Of a DNA stretch of 64,000 bases, positions 20,687 to 30,357 are shown one piece after another. Source of the DNA: Massilia sp. 9096 (GTDB lineage Bacteria; Pseudomonadota; Gammaproteobacteria; Burkholderiales; Burkholderiaceae_D); the NCBI RefSeq assembly GCF_000745265.1, contig NZ_JQNN01000001.1, forward strand, positions 806,001 through 870,000, in the 5' to 3' direction. Both the position numbers and the translations under genes were made by a program. Every line of letters starts with the position of its first letter. Positions within the stretch are counted from its first letter, which is position 1. The notes beneath the pieces were generated by a model. The model was not told where the DNA came from and ran no database searches. It worked only from the letters and a program-made list of their open reading frames with translations.

Positions 20687-21157
20687 TTATTTATTGAGCG
20701 CGTTTTTCTTGCTGCTGGCCTGGCGCGGCTTGGCGCGCTTGATGTTGCCGCCCTGGGTGACGCGTTCGTTACCCTTGAGCAGGACCTTGGTGACGGTCGG
20801 TTTTTTCGTGCCGCTCGGGCTCGGTTTGACGATGGTGACTTCGCGCAGGCCCTTGCCGGCCTTGCCCGAGCGTTCCTTGACTTCATCTTTCTTCGGGCGA
20901 TACAGCACCAGCAGCTTGCCGATGTGCTGGACCGGGGCTGCGTCGAGGTCTTCGCAGATCTGTTCGTAGATCGCGACGCGCTCTTCGCGGTCGTCGCCGA
21001 ATACGCGCACCTTGATCAGGCCGTGCGCATCCAGGCTGGACGAGATTTCTTTCAGGACGGCCTCGGTCAGGCCGGCTTCGCCGATCATCACGACGGGATT
21101 GAGTCCGTGGGCTTCCGCACGCAGGGCAGAACGCTCGGCCGGTGTAAGTTTGATCAT
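20687..21157 (-). CDS. yhbY: Ribosome assembly RNA-binding protein YhbY
   Basis: YhbY is a CRM-domain RNA-binding protein tied to assembly of the 50S subunit. I chose the ATG at 21157, giving MIKLTPAERSALRAEAHGLN, the conserved start; 21 further in-frame residues upstream would run into the promoter of rlmE. The CRM domain (about 1-95) has the GxxG-like loop VFGDDREERVAIYEQI. A basic tail (about 100-156) rich in Lys, Ser and Thr goes beyond the 97 residues of E. coli YhbY. It diverges from rlmE with 43 bp between start codons. Confidence 0.93.
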   Translation of the reverse strand: MIKLTPAERSALRAEAHGLNPVVMIGEAGLTEAVLKEISSSLDAHGLIKVRVFGDDREERVAIYEQICEDLDAAPVQHIGKLLVLYRPKKDEVKERSGKAGKGLREVTIVKPSPSGTKKPTVTKVLLKGNERVTQGGNIKRAKPRQASSKKNALNK

Positions 21158-21166
21158 AATAATTTT

Positions 21167-21194
21167 TTGATGGTACCAATAAAAGCAGTATTCT
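21167..21194 (+). promoter_or_regulatory. Putative promoter of rlmE, implying a leaderless mRNA
   Basis: TTGATG (21167-21172), a 16-bp spacer and TATTCT (21189-21194) resemble a sigma-70 promoter. Expected transcription start falls at or within a base or two of the rlmE ATG (21201). The absence of a Shine-Dalgarno agrees with a leaderless transcript. Confidence 0.5.
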
Positions 21195-21200
21195 ACGCGA

Positions 21201-21848
21201 ATGGCCAAGAACAAATTCAATAAAAACTGGATTCACGACCACATTAACGACCCTTACGTGAAATTAGCGCAAAAAGAGGGGTTCCGGGCACGCGCGGCCT
21301 ACAAATTGAAGGAAATCGACGAGGAGGAAAAACTGATCCGGCCGGGCCAGGTCATCGTCGACCTCGGCTGTACGCCCGGCAGCTGGGGCCAGTACACGCG
21401 GCGCAAGCTGGCCGGCGGCGACGAGGGCGGCATCAAGGGCACGATGATCGGCCTGGACATCCTGCCGATGGAGCCGATAGCCGACATGCACTTTATTCAA
21501 GGTGATTTCCGCGAGGAAGAGGTGCTCGCCCAATTGGCTGATATCCTGGAAGGGCGCCAGGCCGATCTGGTGCTGTCCGACATGGCGCCGAATTTGTCGG
21601 GTATCCCAACCGCCGACGCGGCACGTATGGAGCACTTGATCGATCTTGCTATTGAGTTCTCGCAAATGCACCTCAAGCCAACCGGCGCATTGTTAGTGAA
21701 ATGTTTCAAGGACATGGGGTTTACGCAGAACGTCGAGAAGTTCCGCGACGAGTTCAAAGTGGTCAAGCAGATCAAGCCCAAGGCCAGCCGCGACAAATCG
21801 TCGGAAATCTTTTTGCTGGGCCGGGGTCTGAAAAATCCAAGCGCCTGA
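21201..21848 (+). CDS. rlmE: 23S rRNA (uridine2552-2'-O)-methyltransferase RlmE
   Basis: RlmE (FtsJ/RrmJ) methylates U2552 of the 23S rRNA A-loop late in 50S assembly. The 215-residue protein has the Rossmann SAM site [14 protein letters not shown] and the K-D-K-E tetrad: Lys near residue 36 (AAYKLKEID), Asp in LVLSDMAPN, Lys in LLVKCFK, and Glu in SSEIFLLG. The usual Gly-Ala in DLGAAPGGW reads Cys-Thr-Pro-Gly-Ser here, a tolerated variant. ftsH follows 266 bp downstream, the classical heat-shock pairing. Confidence 0.95.
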   Translation: MAKNKFNKNWIHDHINDPYVKLAQKEGFRARAAYKLKEIDEEEKLIRPGQVIVDLGCTPGSWGQYTRRKLAGGDEGGIKGTMIGLDILPMEPIADMHFIQGDFREEEVLAQLADILEGRQADLVLSDMAPNLSGIPTADAARMEHLIDLAIEFSQMHLKPTGALLVKCFKDMGFTQNVEKFRDEFKVVKQIKPKASRDKSSEIFLLGRGLKNPSA

Positions 21849-22019
21849 AAAAGCCGGGCGGAAACTGCTGAAACCAAGGATTTTGCTCCAATCGCTCTTG
21901 ATATTTGGGAGCACAACCACACATCACCCGTGGGCGATCAGTCCTGGAGCCGGTTCTCTCGTCGCTGAGCGAGCTTTCGTGCGCAGCGGAAATGAAAACC
22001 CGTTATAGTTACGTTAAGG

Positions 22020-22065
22020 CTTGACAAGCGGCGTGCGTGGCACGGCCCGCTTATTGCGGTAAAAT
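22020..22065 (+). promoter_or_regulatory. Possible ftsH promoter region
   Basis: The 266-bp gap before ftsH has CTTGACA (22020-22026) and, 19 bases on, CCCGCTTAT, loosely like a sigma-32 promoter, plus TAAAAT (22060-22065), which could be a -10 of a sigma-70 promoter without a good -35. Heat-shock control of ftsH is known in E. coli; here it is a weak inference. Confidence 0.3.
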
Positions 22066-22114
22066 CCGCGTTTGAACCAATGGGAAAAGATGCGTCCGCA
22101 TCAGAGGAGTTTTC

Positions 22115-23995
22115 GTGAATAATATGTTTTCCAAATCCGCCATATGGGTGGTGGTCGCGCTGCTGTTGTTCATGCTGTTCAAGCAGTTCGACAACCACAG
22201 CGCCTCGGGCGGCAGCAAGACGATTGCTTATTCCGAGCTGCTCGATGACGTCAAGGCTAAAAAGGTCAAGGATGTCGTCATCGAAGGGACGAGCATCACG
22301 GCAACCCTCAACGACGATTCGCGCGTACGCGCAACCGCGACCATGCTGGATCGCGGCCTGATCGGCGACCTGCGCGACAACAACGTGCACTTCGACGTCA
22401 AGCCGCCCGAGGAGCCGTCGTTCCTGCAGCAAGTATTCATCTCCTGGTTCCCGATGCTGCTGTTGATCGGGGTCTGGGTATTCTTCATGCGCCAGATGCA
22501 AGGCGGTGGCAAGGGCGGGGCTTTCTCGTTCGGCAAGTCGAAGGCGCGCATGATGGATGAGACCAATAACACCGTCACCTTCTCCGATGTCGCCGGCTGC
22601 GACGAGGCGAAGGAAGAAGTCGGCGAAATCGTCGATTTCCTGAAGGACCCGACCAAGTTCCAGAAGCTGGGCGGCCGTATCCCGCGCGGCGTGCTGATGG
22701 TCGGTCCCCCGGGTACCGGCAAGACCCTGCTGGCGCGCGCCATCGCCGGCGAAGCGAAAGTGCCGTTCTTCTCGATCTCCGGCTCGGACTTCGTCGAGAT
22801 GTTCGTCGGCGTCGGTGCGAGCCGTGTGCGCGACATGTTCGAGAACGCCAAGAAGCACTCGCCTTGCATCATCTTCATCGACGAGATCGACGCGGTCGGC
22901 CGTCACCGCGGCGCCGGCATGGGCGGCGGCAACGACGAACGTGAACAGACCCTGAACCAGCTGCTGGTGGAGATGGACGGTTTCGAAGCGTCGTCGGGCG
23001 TGATCGTGATCGCCGCGACCAACCGCGCCGACGTGCTGGACAAGGCGCTGCTGCGTCCGGGCCGTTTTGACCGCCAGGTGATGGTTGGCCTGCCGGACAT
23101 CCGCGGCCGCGAGCAGATCCTGAACGTGCACATGCGTAAAGTGCCGATCGGTACCGACGTGAAAGCCGACATCCTGGCGCGCGGCACCCCGGGCTTCTCG
23201 GGCGCCGATCTCGCCAATCTGGTCAACGAAGCAGCCCTGTTCGCCGCGCGCCGCAGCAAGCGCCTGGTCGAGATGAGCGACTTCGAAGACGCCAAGGACA
23301 AGATCTACATGGGTCCGGAGCGCAAGTCGATGGTGATGCGCGAGGAAGAGCGCCGCAACACGGCCTATCACGAGTCGGGCCACGCGGTGATCGCCAAGCT
23401 GTTGCCGAAGGCCGATCCGGTGCACAAGGTCACGATCATGCCGCGCGGTTATGCGCTCGGCCTGACCTGGCAGCTGCCCGAGCACGACAGCCTGTCGGGC
23501 TACAAGGACAAGATGCTGGAAGAGATCTCGATCCTGTTCGGCGGCCGTCTTGCCGAGGAAATCTTCGTCGGCCAGATGTCGACCGGCGCCTCGAACGACT
23601 TCGCCCGCGCCACCAAGCTGGCCCGCTCGATGGTGACCCGCTTCGGCATGTCGGAGAGCATGGGCGTGATGGTGTACGAGGACGACGCGAACGACGGCTT
23701 CTTTGGCGGTTCCGTCAAGACCATCTCGGAAGCGACCCAGCAGAAAGTCGATGCCGAGATCCGCAATATTCTCGACAACCAGTACAGCCTGGCGCGCCGC
23801 CTGCTCGAGGACAACCGCGATAAGGTCGAAATGATGACCAAGGCCCTGCTCGAATGGGAAACCATCGATGCCGACCAGATCAACGACATCATGGCCGGTC
23901 GTGATCCGCGTCCGCCGAAGACCCCGACGCTGACCAAGCGCAATCCGCCGAGCGACAATGGCGGCGTGCCGCAAACCACGACGGCGCCGGCCTGA
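22115..23995 (+). CDS. ftsH: ATP-dependent zinc metalloprotease FtsH
   Basis: FtsH is the hexameric membrane AAA+ protease that degrades membrane proteins and regulators such as LpxC and sigma-32. Start is GTG at 22115, preceded by AGAGGAG. The 626-residue protein has two N-terminal membrane helices (about 5-22 and 103-122) flanking a periplasmic domain, Walker A GPPGTGKT (197-204), Walker [12 protein letters not shown], the second region of homology ending RPGRFDR, and the zinc site His419-Glu-Ser-Gly-His423. The C-terminal tail is Pro/Thr-rich. A strong terminator follows. Confidence 0.98.
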   Translation: MNNMFSKSAIWVVVALLLFMLFKQFDNHSASGGSKTIAYSELLDDVKAKKVKDVVIEGTSITATLNDDSRVRATATMLDRGLIGDLRDNNVHFDVKPPEEPSFLQQVFISWFPMLLLIGVWVFFMRQMQGGGKGGAFSFGKSKARMMDETNNTVTFSDVAGCDEAKEEVGEIVDFLKDPTKFQKLGGRIPRGVLMVGPPGTGKTLLARAIAGEAKVPFFSISGSDFVEMFVGVGASRVRDMFENAKKHSPCIIFIDEIDAVGRHRGAGMGGGNDEREQTLNQLLVEMDGFEASSGVIVIAATNRADVLDKALLRPGRFDRQVMVGLPDIRGREQILNVHMRKVPIGTDVKADILARGTPGFSGADLANLVNEAALFAARRSKRLVEMSDFEDAKDKIYMGPERKSMVMREEERRNTAYHESGHAVIAKLLPKADPVHKVTIMPRGYALGLTWQLPEHDSLSGYKDKMLEEISILFGGRLAEEIFVGQMSTGASNDFARATKLARSMVTRFGMSESMGVMVYEDDANDGFFGGSVKTISEATQQKVDAEIRNILDNQYSLARRLLEDNRDKVEMMTKALLEWETIDADQINDIMAGRDPRPPKTPTLTKRNPPSDNGGVPQTTTAPA

Positions 23996-24024
23996 TTCTT
24001 CGCCTGGCAAGTAATACGCCAACG

Positions 24025-24055
24025 AAAAGACACCCCGCGGGGTGTCTTTTTTTTT
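24025..24055 (+). terminator. Intrinsic terminator after ftsH
   Basis: The perfect palindrome AAAAGACACCCCGCGGGGTGTCTTTT (24025-24050) continues into a run of T to 24055. It separates ftsH from folP. Confidence 0.95.
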
Positions 24056-24106
24056 GTCCAGCGATTATCGTGCGTATTTGCGTCTTTTGTTTCAGGTGGT
24101 TCGATC

Positions 24107-24946
24107 ATGTGTCAGTATTTTCAATGCGGCCGTTTCGGCTTCGACCTCGCCCAGCGTCCCCTGGTCATGGGTATCCTCAACGCCACTCCCGATTCGTTCT
24201 CGGACGGCGGCCGCTACCAGGCGCTCGAATTCGCGATGGAGCGCGCCGAGCAGATGATCAAGGATGGCGTCGACATCATCGATATCGGTGGCGAATCTAC
24301 ACGGCCGGGCTCGCCCAGCGTGCCGCTGGCGCAGGAACTCGACCGCATCATGCCCGTCATCTATGGCTTGCGCGAACTGGGCTATCCCTTGTCGATCGAT
24401 ACCTGCAAACCCGAGGTGATGCGCGAAGCCATCATCGCCGGCGCCGACATGATCAACGACATCAACGCTTTCCGCGCGCCCGGCGCGATCGATGCCGTCA
24501 AGGATGGCGATTGCGGCCTGTGTGTCATGCACATGCAGGGCACCCCGCAGGACATGCAGGCGCAGCCGCATTACGAGGACGTGGTGGCGGAAGTGGTCGC
24601 CTTCCTGCGCCAACGTGTCGACGCCTTGCTGGCGGCAGGTGTTGTACCGGAGCGCGTCACGATTGACCCGGGATTTGGCTTTGGCAAGACTGTCGAGCAT
24701 AATGTCGCCTTGCTTCGCAGCATCGGACGCATGCAGTACGAACTGGGCTTGCCCGTACTGGCCGGTCTGTCGCGCAAGTCGATGATCGGCGCGCTCACCG
24801 GGCGTCCCCTGGAGCAGCGCCAGGCCGGCAGCATCGGCGGTGCATTGGCTGCGGTAGCGCAGGGCGCGCGCATCGTGCGGGTCCATGATGTGGCAGAAAC
24901 GGTGGACGCGCTGAAGGTCTGGAACGCGGGCACCACGGAAATTTAA
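24107..24946 (+). CDS. folP: Dihydropteroate synthase
   Basis: FolP condenses p-aminobenzoate with hydroxymethyl-dihydropterin diphosphate in folate synthesis and is the sulfonamide target. The 279-residue TIM barrel has [15 protein letters not shown] (loop 1; Ala where Val is usual), the pterin-binding [13 protein letters not shown], the SIDTCKPEV strand, and the C-terminal [14 protein letters not shown]. The start ATG is 111 bp past the ftsH stop, after the terminator, so folP probably has its own promoter. glmM follows 19 bp downstream. Confidence 0.96.
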   Translation: MCQYFQCGRFGFDLAQRPLVMGILNATPDSFSDGGRYQALEFAMERAEQMIKDGVDIIDIGGESTRPGSPSVPLAQELDRIMPVIYGLRELGYPLSIDTCKPEVMREAIIAGADMINDINAFRAPGAIDAVKDGDCGLCVMHMQGTPQDMQAQPHYEDVVAEVVAFLRQRVDALLAAGVVPERVTIDPGFGFGKTVEHNVALLRSIGRMQYELGLPVLAGLSRKSMIGALTGRPLEQRQAGSIGGALAAVAQGARIVRVHDVAETVDALKVWNAGTTEI

Positions 24947-24965
24947 CGAACAACGAGAAATACAG

Positions 24966-26306
24966 ATGGCACGCAAATATTTTGGTACGGATGGCGTACG
25001 CGGCCTGGTGGGCGAAGCGCCCATCACCCCCGATTTCGTGATGCGCCTCGGCTACGCAGCCGGCAAGGTGCTGGCCAAGGGCAAGACGAGCGCCAGCGGC
25101 CGGCCGAATGTGCTGATCGGCAAGGACACACGCATCTCCGGCTACATGCTCGAGGCCGCGCTGGAAGCGGGCTTTTCGGCGGCCGGTGTCGACGTCATGC
25201 TGGCCGGCCCGATGCCGACCCCGGCGATTGCCTACCTGACGCGTGCGCTGCGCCTGCAGGCCGGCGTGGTGATTTCGGCTTCGCACAACCCGTTCCAGGA
25301 CAACGGCATCAAGTTCTTCTCCGGACACGGCACCAAGCTGCCGGACGCGGTCGAACTCGAGATCGAAGCCGCGCTCGACCAGCCGATGGGCTGCGTCTCG
25401 TCCGAAAAGCTGGGCCGCGCGAGCCGCCTGCGCGACGCCCAGGGCCGCTACATCGAATTCTGCAAGGGCACCTTCCCGAACGAGCTCGACCTACGCGGCC
25501 TGAAGATCGTCGTCGATTGCGCCCACGGCGCCGCCTACAACATCGCCCCGCATGTGTTCCATGAACTCGGCGCCGAAGTCATCGAACTGGGCACCAAGCC
25601 CGACGGCTTCAACATCAACGACGGCGTCGGCGCGACGTCGCCCAAGGCGATGGCCAAGGCCGTGGTCGAGCACGGCGCCGACCTCGGCATCGCGCTCGAC
25701 GGCGACGCCGATCGCCTGATCATGTGCGACGCCACCGGCCGCCTGTACAACGGCGACGAGCTGCTGTACGTCATGGTGCGCGCCCGCATGGCGACCGGCA
25801 AGGTCGACGGCGCAGTGGGCACGCTGATGACCAATATGGCGCTCGAAGTCGCGTTCAAGGAAATGGGCGTGGGTTTCGCGCGCGCGAAGGTCGGCGACCG
25901 CTACGTGCTGGAGATGATGCAGGAGCGCGGCTGGCTGTTCGGCGGCGAAGGTTCGGGCCACCTGCTGGCGCTGGACAAGCACAGCACCGGCGACGGCATC
26001 GTGTCGGCGCTGCAGGTCTTGTCGGCGCTCAAGCGCGACAACCAGTCGCTGGCCGACTGCTGCAGCGGCCTGAAGCTGTTCCCGCAGACCCTGATCAACG
26101 TCCGCGTCCAGCCCGGCTTCGACTGGACCAGGAACGCTTCGATGGTCGCCGAAAAGGAAGCGGTCGAACGCGAGCTGGGCGACGACGGCCGCGTGCTGAT
26201 CCGCGCATCCGGCACCGAGCCGCTGGTGCGCGTGATGGTCGAGGCGCGCGACGCCGAGTTGGCCGAGCGAATGGCCAAGCGCATCGCCGCGCGTGTGGAG
26301 GCTTAA
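24966..26306 (+). CDS. glmM: Phosphoglucosamine mutase GlmM
   Basis: GlmM converts glucosamine-6-phosphate to glucosamine-1-phosphate for peptidoglycan and lipopolysaccharide precursors. The 446-residue protein begins [11 protein letters not shown], has the phospho-serine loop [16 protein letters not shown] (active Ser106), the metal loop LDGDADRL, the sugar loop GGEGSGH, and the phosphate-binding [12 protein letters not shown] near the C terminus. Length equals the E. coli enzyme. It sits directly after folP, the usual order, and is followed by the tRNA-Pro promoter. Confidence 0.98.
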   Translation: MARKYFGTDGVRGLVGEAPITPDFVMRLGYAAGKVLAKGKTSASGRPNVLIGKDTRISGYMLEAALEAGFSAAGVDVMLAGPMPTPAIAYLTRALRLQAGVVISASHNPFQDNGIKFFSGHGTKLPDAVELEIEAALDQPMGCVSSEKLGRASRLRDAQGRYIEFCKGTFPNELDLRGLKIVVDCAHGAAYNIAPHVFHELGAEVIELGTKPDGFNINDGVGATSPKAMAKAVVEHGADLGIALDGDADRLIMCDATGRLYNGDELLYVMVRARMATGKVDGAVGTLMTNMALEVAFKEMGVGFARAKVGDRYVLEMMQERGWLFGGEGSGHLLALDKHSTGDGIVSALQVLSALKRDNQSLADCCSGLKLFPQTLINVRVQPGFDWTRNASMVAEKEAVERELGDDGRVLIRASGTEPLVRVMVEARDAELAERMAKRIAARVEA

Positions 26307-26328
26307 CCGGGGTCGACGGGCAGCTTCA

Positions 26329-26357
26329 TTGACGCTGCCCGGCCTACGGGGTATGAT
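26329..26357 (+). promoter_or_regulatory. Promoter of tRNA-Pro
   Basis: TTGACG (26329-26334), a 17-bp spacer and TATGAT (26352-26357) form a good sigma-70 promoter placed 9 bp before the tRNA gene, right after glmM. Confidence 0.8.
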
Positions 26358-26366
26358 CGGCGCAAT

Positions 26367-26443
26367 CGGAGTGTAGCGCAGCCCGGTAGCGCACCTGCTT
26401 TGGGAGCAGGGGGTCCAAGGTTCGAATCCTTGTACTCCGACCA
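26367..26443 (+). tRNA. tRNA-Pro (anticodon TGG)
   Basis: The 77 bases fold as a cloverleaf: the acceptor arms CGGAGTG and TACTCCG pair (one G-T), D-arm, anticodon stem CCTGC/GCAGG with loop TTTGGGA (anticodon TGG), T-arm with GGTTCGAATCC, discriminator A and an encoded CCA (26441-26443). Confidence 0.97.
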
Positions 26444-26454
26444 CCGTTTCGACA

Positions 26455-26480
26455 ACGGGCTGTCCTCGACGGCCCGTTTT
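26455..26480 (+). terminator. Terminator after tRNA-Pro
   Basis: ACGGGC (26455-26460) pairs with GCCCGT (26472-26477) around an 11-base loop, followed by TTTTC. It lies between the two tRNA genes. Confidence 0.65.
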
Positions 26481-26522
26481 CATTTCGTGCACGGCCCATC
26501 CGGCTGCGTATCGTCACAGAGA

Positions 26523-26599
<77 letters not shown>

Positions 26600-26605
26600 A
26601 TCACC

Positions 26606-27700
26606 TCATGTACTCAACGATACCGATTCGCCGATGATCGTCTCCGGATCCGTCTGCGATTGCGCCGGCTTTACCGCGGACCGCGCACTTGCGAAACGCA
26701 TCAAAGGCAGCTCGACGTATTGGTAGGAGGCGAATGCGAGCAGGAATACGCCACCGAGTGCAATCAGCACGTAGAAAGGCGGCATTTCCGGATGACTCGC
26801 AGTGGCAAGCTGCTGCCACAGATATACGGTAAAAGAAATCTTTCCGAGATGGCAGACGGTGCGGTTCAGGAACAGGCCTCCGACCAGGCGGTTCGATACC
26901 GGCGTTGCCAGCACGGCAGCGCAAATCAGGACCGGCACGACCATGACGTCGACCAGACGCTGCAGCGTATACGGAAGCGTCACGACCAAGCCAAGCACGA
27001 AGATCGCGCAGCACAATGCCGCCCACGACGGTAGCGCGATTTTTCTCAGATGAGGCGCAATGTCATCCCAGTAGGCGCCGGCAACGCATCCGGTCAACAT
27101 ATACGAAAACACCGTAGCGAATTCCGCTACATGGTCGAATCCCGATCGTCCCGCAATCAGCGCGCCGCCCATCGTCGCCAGGGTCGATATCAGCAGCGTG
27201 CGGCGTCCGCCCATAATGGTCGACAAAACAAATACAAAGGGAAAAACCAGGTAAAACTGCTCCTCGTAGGCCAGACTCCAGGTATGCGCAAGGTACCAGC
27301 CGCAGGCTGCTTCGAGGTTGCAGGTAAACAGCGCCGCTCGGGCAAATTGGCGCCCTTGCACATCGATTGCGCCGGACAGCGAGAAGAATAGCAGCGCCAG
27401 CATGTACAAACCCAGCGGCGGCACGATCCTGAAAAACCGGCGCAGGTAAAACTCCCTGATGTCGACTTTGCGGGCCGTGGTTTGTTCACGCACGAGGCCG
27501 CGGCAGATGACGTAGCCGCTGATGCAAAAGAAGATCAGGACGCCGAGATGCCCGAACTTCCACGACCTGGAAAGGATGCCAGCCCACACGTGCCCGCCGT
27601 ACCACGGGTGGCTATAGCTCGTCACGTGATGCACCAACACCATCAGGACGGCGATACAGCGCCAAGCGTCGATATGCTGAATGCGTGAAGCTTGGGTCAT
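26606..27700 (-). CDS. Acyltransferase 3 family membrane protein (OafA/YrhL-like)
   Basis: A 364-residue integral membrane protein of the acyltransferase 3 family, which transfers acetyl or other acyl groups to extracellular sugars such as O-antigen, exopolysaccharide or peptidoglycan. It starts IQHIDAWRCIAVLMVLVHHV, the usual first helix with its catalytic-type His, then an R/K-X10-H-like start, and has about ten hydrophobic helices. Acceptor unknown. Its codon use and base composition look less GC-rich than the flanks, and it ends 7 bp from tRNA-Arg, which suggests acquired DNA, though no integrase or attachment repeats are seen. Confidence 0.88.
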   Translation of the reverse strand: MTQASRIQHIDAWRCIAVLMVLVHHVTSYSHPWYGGHVWAGILSRSWKFGHLGVLIFFCISGYVICRGLVREQTTARKVDIREFYLRRFFRIVPPLGLYMLALLFFSLSGAIDVQGRQFARAALFTCNLEAACGWYLAHTWSLAYEEQFYLVFPFVFVLSTIMGGRRTLLISTLATMGGALIAGRSGFDHVAEFATVFSYMLTGCVAGAYWDDIAPHLRKIALPSWAALCCAIFVLGLVVTLPYTLQRLVDVMVVPVLICAAVLATPVSNRLVGGLFLNRTVCHLGKISFTVYLWQQLATASHPEMPPFYVLIALGGVFLLAFASYQYVELPLMRFASARSAVKPAQSQTDPETIIGESVSLST

Positions 27701-27796
27701 TTATTCGTTCCGGTCGCGCCAATGTATGCGTAAAGATGATTTACTCCATCGAATATTATATATATGCAATGATAGTGTTCGCTAATTAATTCCAGC

Positions 27797-27818
27797 GATG
27801 TGTCTCGGCAGACACATC
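27797..27818. other. Perfect inverted repeat in the acyltransferase/MBL intergenic region
   Basis: GATGTGTCT (27797-27805), CGGC loop and AGACACATC (27810-27818) form a perfect 9-bp stem in an AT-rich 254-bp gap between divergent genes. There is no U-tract, so it may be an operator or an RNA hairpin. The gap also holds TATATAATATTC on the minus strand, a likely -10 region of the acyltransferase gene. Confidence 0.5.
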
Positions 27819-27954
27819 TGACTGAATAAGCCTTACGCCGCCTCACGCCATGGGAGCATGCGCTTCGTTGCCCTCGTGCTAGAGGACGCCGTCTGCTGAG
27901 GCTTCGTGTTAGTGTCCATTTTTACAATGACGATGGTCGACACGGGGGGAGCAC

Positions 27955-28926
27955 ATGCGGTTTCAAGGATTGCTGGGACGCGCCGTCATGCTGGCGGCGC
28001 TGACAGGTTTGATCAACGTCAACGTTCATGCTCAGCAATCGGCGTCCGCGACAGCCGGACAGGTGTATTCGCTCAAGCTGCCTGCGGGAGGCGCGAATGC
28101 AGGTACGAGGCCTGCCGACCAGGGCAGTGGCAGTGTGCAATTCATCGGCACGGCGACCGTGCTGATCCGCTATCAGGGTTTCACGATCCTCACCGATCCG
28201 AATTTCCTGCACAAGGGCGAAAAAGTGCACCTCGGCTATGGCCTGACTTCGACGCGCCTGACCAATCCAGCGATCGACCTCGACAAGCTGCCGCCGATCG
28301 ATTTGGTCGTCCTCTCGCACATGCATGAAGACCATTTCGACCGTTTCGTGCAGACCCACCTCGACAAGAACATCCCGATCGTAACGACCAAGGAAGCGTC
28401 CGAAGCCTTGAAAAAGCTCGGTTTCACGCGCGGCTACGGGCTGTCGAAATGGGATGCGGTCGAGGTCGAGAAGGGCGATGCGCGGCTGCGGATTACCGCC
28501 GTCCCCGGGCGCCACGGCAAGGATGGCATGCAGGCGCTGCTGCCGAGCGTGATGGGTTCGGTGCTCGATTTCGGTCCCCACGTCGGCACGCCCAGCTACC
28601 GCATGTACGTCAGCGGCGACACGCTGATCTACGACGACCTGAAAAATATACCGCAGCGCTTTCCCGGTGTCGACCTGGCCTTGCTGCACCTGGGCGGTAC
28701 CCGCATCCTGAGCACGTTCAAGGTGACGATGGATGGCAAGGATGGCGTACAACTGATGCAGATCATCCAGCCACGACACGCAATCCCAATCCATTACGAC
28801 GATTACGATGTGTTCAAGTCGCCGCTGTCCGATTTCGCGCGCGAAGTGAAAGCGGCCGGGCTGGACCGGCAGGTCAGCTATCTCGCGCATGGCGAAACCT
28901 ACACGTTCAAGCCGAACTCGCGCTGA
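27955..28926 (+). CDS. Secreted MBL-fold metal-dependent hydrolase
   Basis: A 323-residue protein with a signal peptide (about 1-26, ending NVHA-QQ), so periplasmic or exported. The metallo-beta-lactamase fold has the metal motif His122-Met-His124-Glu-Asp126-His127, a later PGRHGKDG loop, YVSGDTLIYDD with the bridging Asp, and HYDDYDVFKSP with the last His. It resembles UlaG-like lactonase or NAPE-PLD-type hydrolases; the substrate is unknown. The ATG is preceded by GGGGGAG. It is divergent from the acyltransferase and convergent with the GH1-like gene. Confidence 0.87.
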   Translation: MRFQGLLGRAVMLAALTGLINVNVHAQQSASATAGQVYSLKLPAGGANAGTRPADQGSGSVQFIGTATVLIRYQGFTILTDPNFLHKGEKVHLGYGLTSTRLTNPAIDLDKLPPIDLVVLSHMHEDHFDRFVQTHLDKNIPIVTTKEASEALKKLGFTRGYGLSKWDAVEVEKGDARLRITAVPGRHGKDGMQALLPSVMGSVLDFGPHVGTPSYRMYVSGDTLIYDDLKNIPQRFPGVDLALLHLGGTRILSTFKVTMDGKDGVQLMQIIQPRHAIPIHYDDYDVFKSPLSDFAREVKAAGLDRQVSYLAHGETYTFKPNSR

Positions 28927-28953
28927 TCGTTGCGCCCAGGCGCCGGCCTGGCG

Positions 28954-30258
28954 CTATTCGCGTTCTTCGGTGCGCGGCGCCAGCGTCGGGTCGATGTCGA
29001 ACGGCCAGCCGCTCGGCGGCGCGACGCTGCGCTGGAACTCGTGCGGCATCAGGATCGGCACCTGCAGGCACACGCTTTGGGTCGGCAACACTTCCATCCA
29101 GTCACGCACCAGTTCCTTGTAGGCGATGCCGACCGGACGGATGTTGCGGTCGAGGTCGTATAAACCGAGCGTGTTGACGGTGCCGTTGTTTTCGCGCAGC
29201 GCGCTGTCCCAGTCGACCTGGTCGGTCAGCGAATACCAGGTAAAGCCGACCAGCGGCACGCCATTGTTGCGCACGCGCAGGACGTTCGCCCATTCCTTGC
29301 GCAGCCAGTGTACGGCTTCGTCGCCGCGCGGTCCCTGGCACAGGTTGGTTTCGGTGTGCATCACCGGCAGGCGGTAGCGGTTGTAGTATTGGTGCGTGAT
29401 CACGGCGTAGCCGAAAATCTCCCCGGCCGAGCGCGTCAAGCCATCGGCCGACACATAGTGCTCGTTGGTCTGGTAATAATCGTTGCCCATGATGCAATGG
29501 TGCTTCAGATTATTGTTCAGGAAGAAGTGGTACTCGTCACGGGTCATGCCGTTGTCGAGCAGGTACTCGTACATTTCCGAATCGACGCGCCGGCCGTAGT
29601 TCAGGTCGAGCGACAGGAAGCGCCGCGCATTGTAGAGCTCGGCGGGGCCGATGGCGGCCGGGCTCTCGGCGTGAAAGTATTCGGTCGATTCGCTCTGCAC
29701 GAACAGGGCGTCGGGCCGCACCTGCAGGATCGCATGCATCGCCAGGATGTTGGCCTTGACGATGTTCTTCATCGCGGTGACGAAGGCGCGGTCGGTGGTC
29801 ATCTGCTCGTTCCACCAGCCGTACAGGGCCGAGAACAGCGCGCAGATCGACATTTCGTTGATCGGCGTGTACAGCTGGATCCACGGGTAGCGCCGTGCGA
29901 ACGTGCCGGCGTAGGTGGCGAACAGTTCGGGAAAATCCGGATTCTGGAAATTGCCGACCCAGTCGGGTACGCCGAAGTGGCACAGGTCGACGATCGACGC
30001 AATATTGCGGCGCTTCAGGTCGTTGAACGCCAGATCGGCAAATTCCCAATCGTAGCGGTTCGGTCCGAGCCAGCAGCGATGCAGCGGCGGGCCGTAGCGC
30101 AAGACGCGCAAGCCGAGGTCCTGCACCAGCTCGAAGTCGGTTTTCCAATATTTATAGTGGCCGCATTTTTCCAGCTCGTCCATCCGCACCTTGCCGTTCT
30201 GGATGGTGGGATTGCTGTTTTCGATGCCGGTCGCAAAGATAAATCCGGGAGACGCCAT
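28954..30258 (-). CDS. Glycoside hydrolase family 1-like protein
   Basis: A 434-residue protein with the family 1 (clan GH-A) barrel. The acid/base glutamate is probably Glu135 in LYTPINEM and the nucleophile Glu303 in VMHTETN (TENG in classical GH1). Further GH1 features are the N-terminal DFELVQDLGLRVLRYGPPLH and the aglycone-site-like VGFTWYSLTDQVDWDSAL. No signal peptide, so probably cytoplasmic. The substrate could be a beta-glucoside or beta-galactoside, and homologues occur near rhamnose or sugar nucleotide genes, but specificity is not readable. Confidence 0.85.
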   Translation of the reverse strand: MASPGFIFATGIENSNPTIQNGKVRMDELEKCGHYKYWKTDFELVQDLGLRVLRYGPPLHRCWLGPNRYDWEFADLAFNDLKRRNIASIVDLCHFGVPDWVGNFQNPDFPELFATYAGTFARRYPWIQLYTPINEMSICALFSALYGWWNEQMTTDRAFVTAMKNIVKANILAMHAILQVRPDALFVQSESTEYFHAESPAAIGPAELYNARRFLSLDLNYGRRVDSEMYEYLLDNGMTRDEYHFFLNNNLKHHCIMGNDYYQTNEHYVSADGLTRSAGEIFGYAVITHQYYNRYRLPVMHTETNLCQGPRGDEAVHWLRKEWANVLRVRNNGVPLVGFTWYSLTDQVDWDSALRENNGTVNTLGLYDLDRNIRPVGIAYKELVRDWMEVLPTQSVCLQVPILMPHEFQRSVAPPSGWPFDIDPTLAPRTEERE

Positions 30259-30357
30259 GCCTGCCCTTTCAGATGATAGCTTGCATCCATTGTAGCTCTG
30301 GCGCGCATAAACTGTTTTCCTGGCGTGCGCAGCGGCCTTACTGCTGAGTGATGAGGT

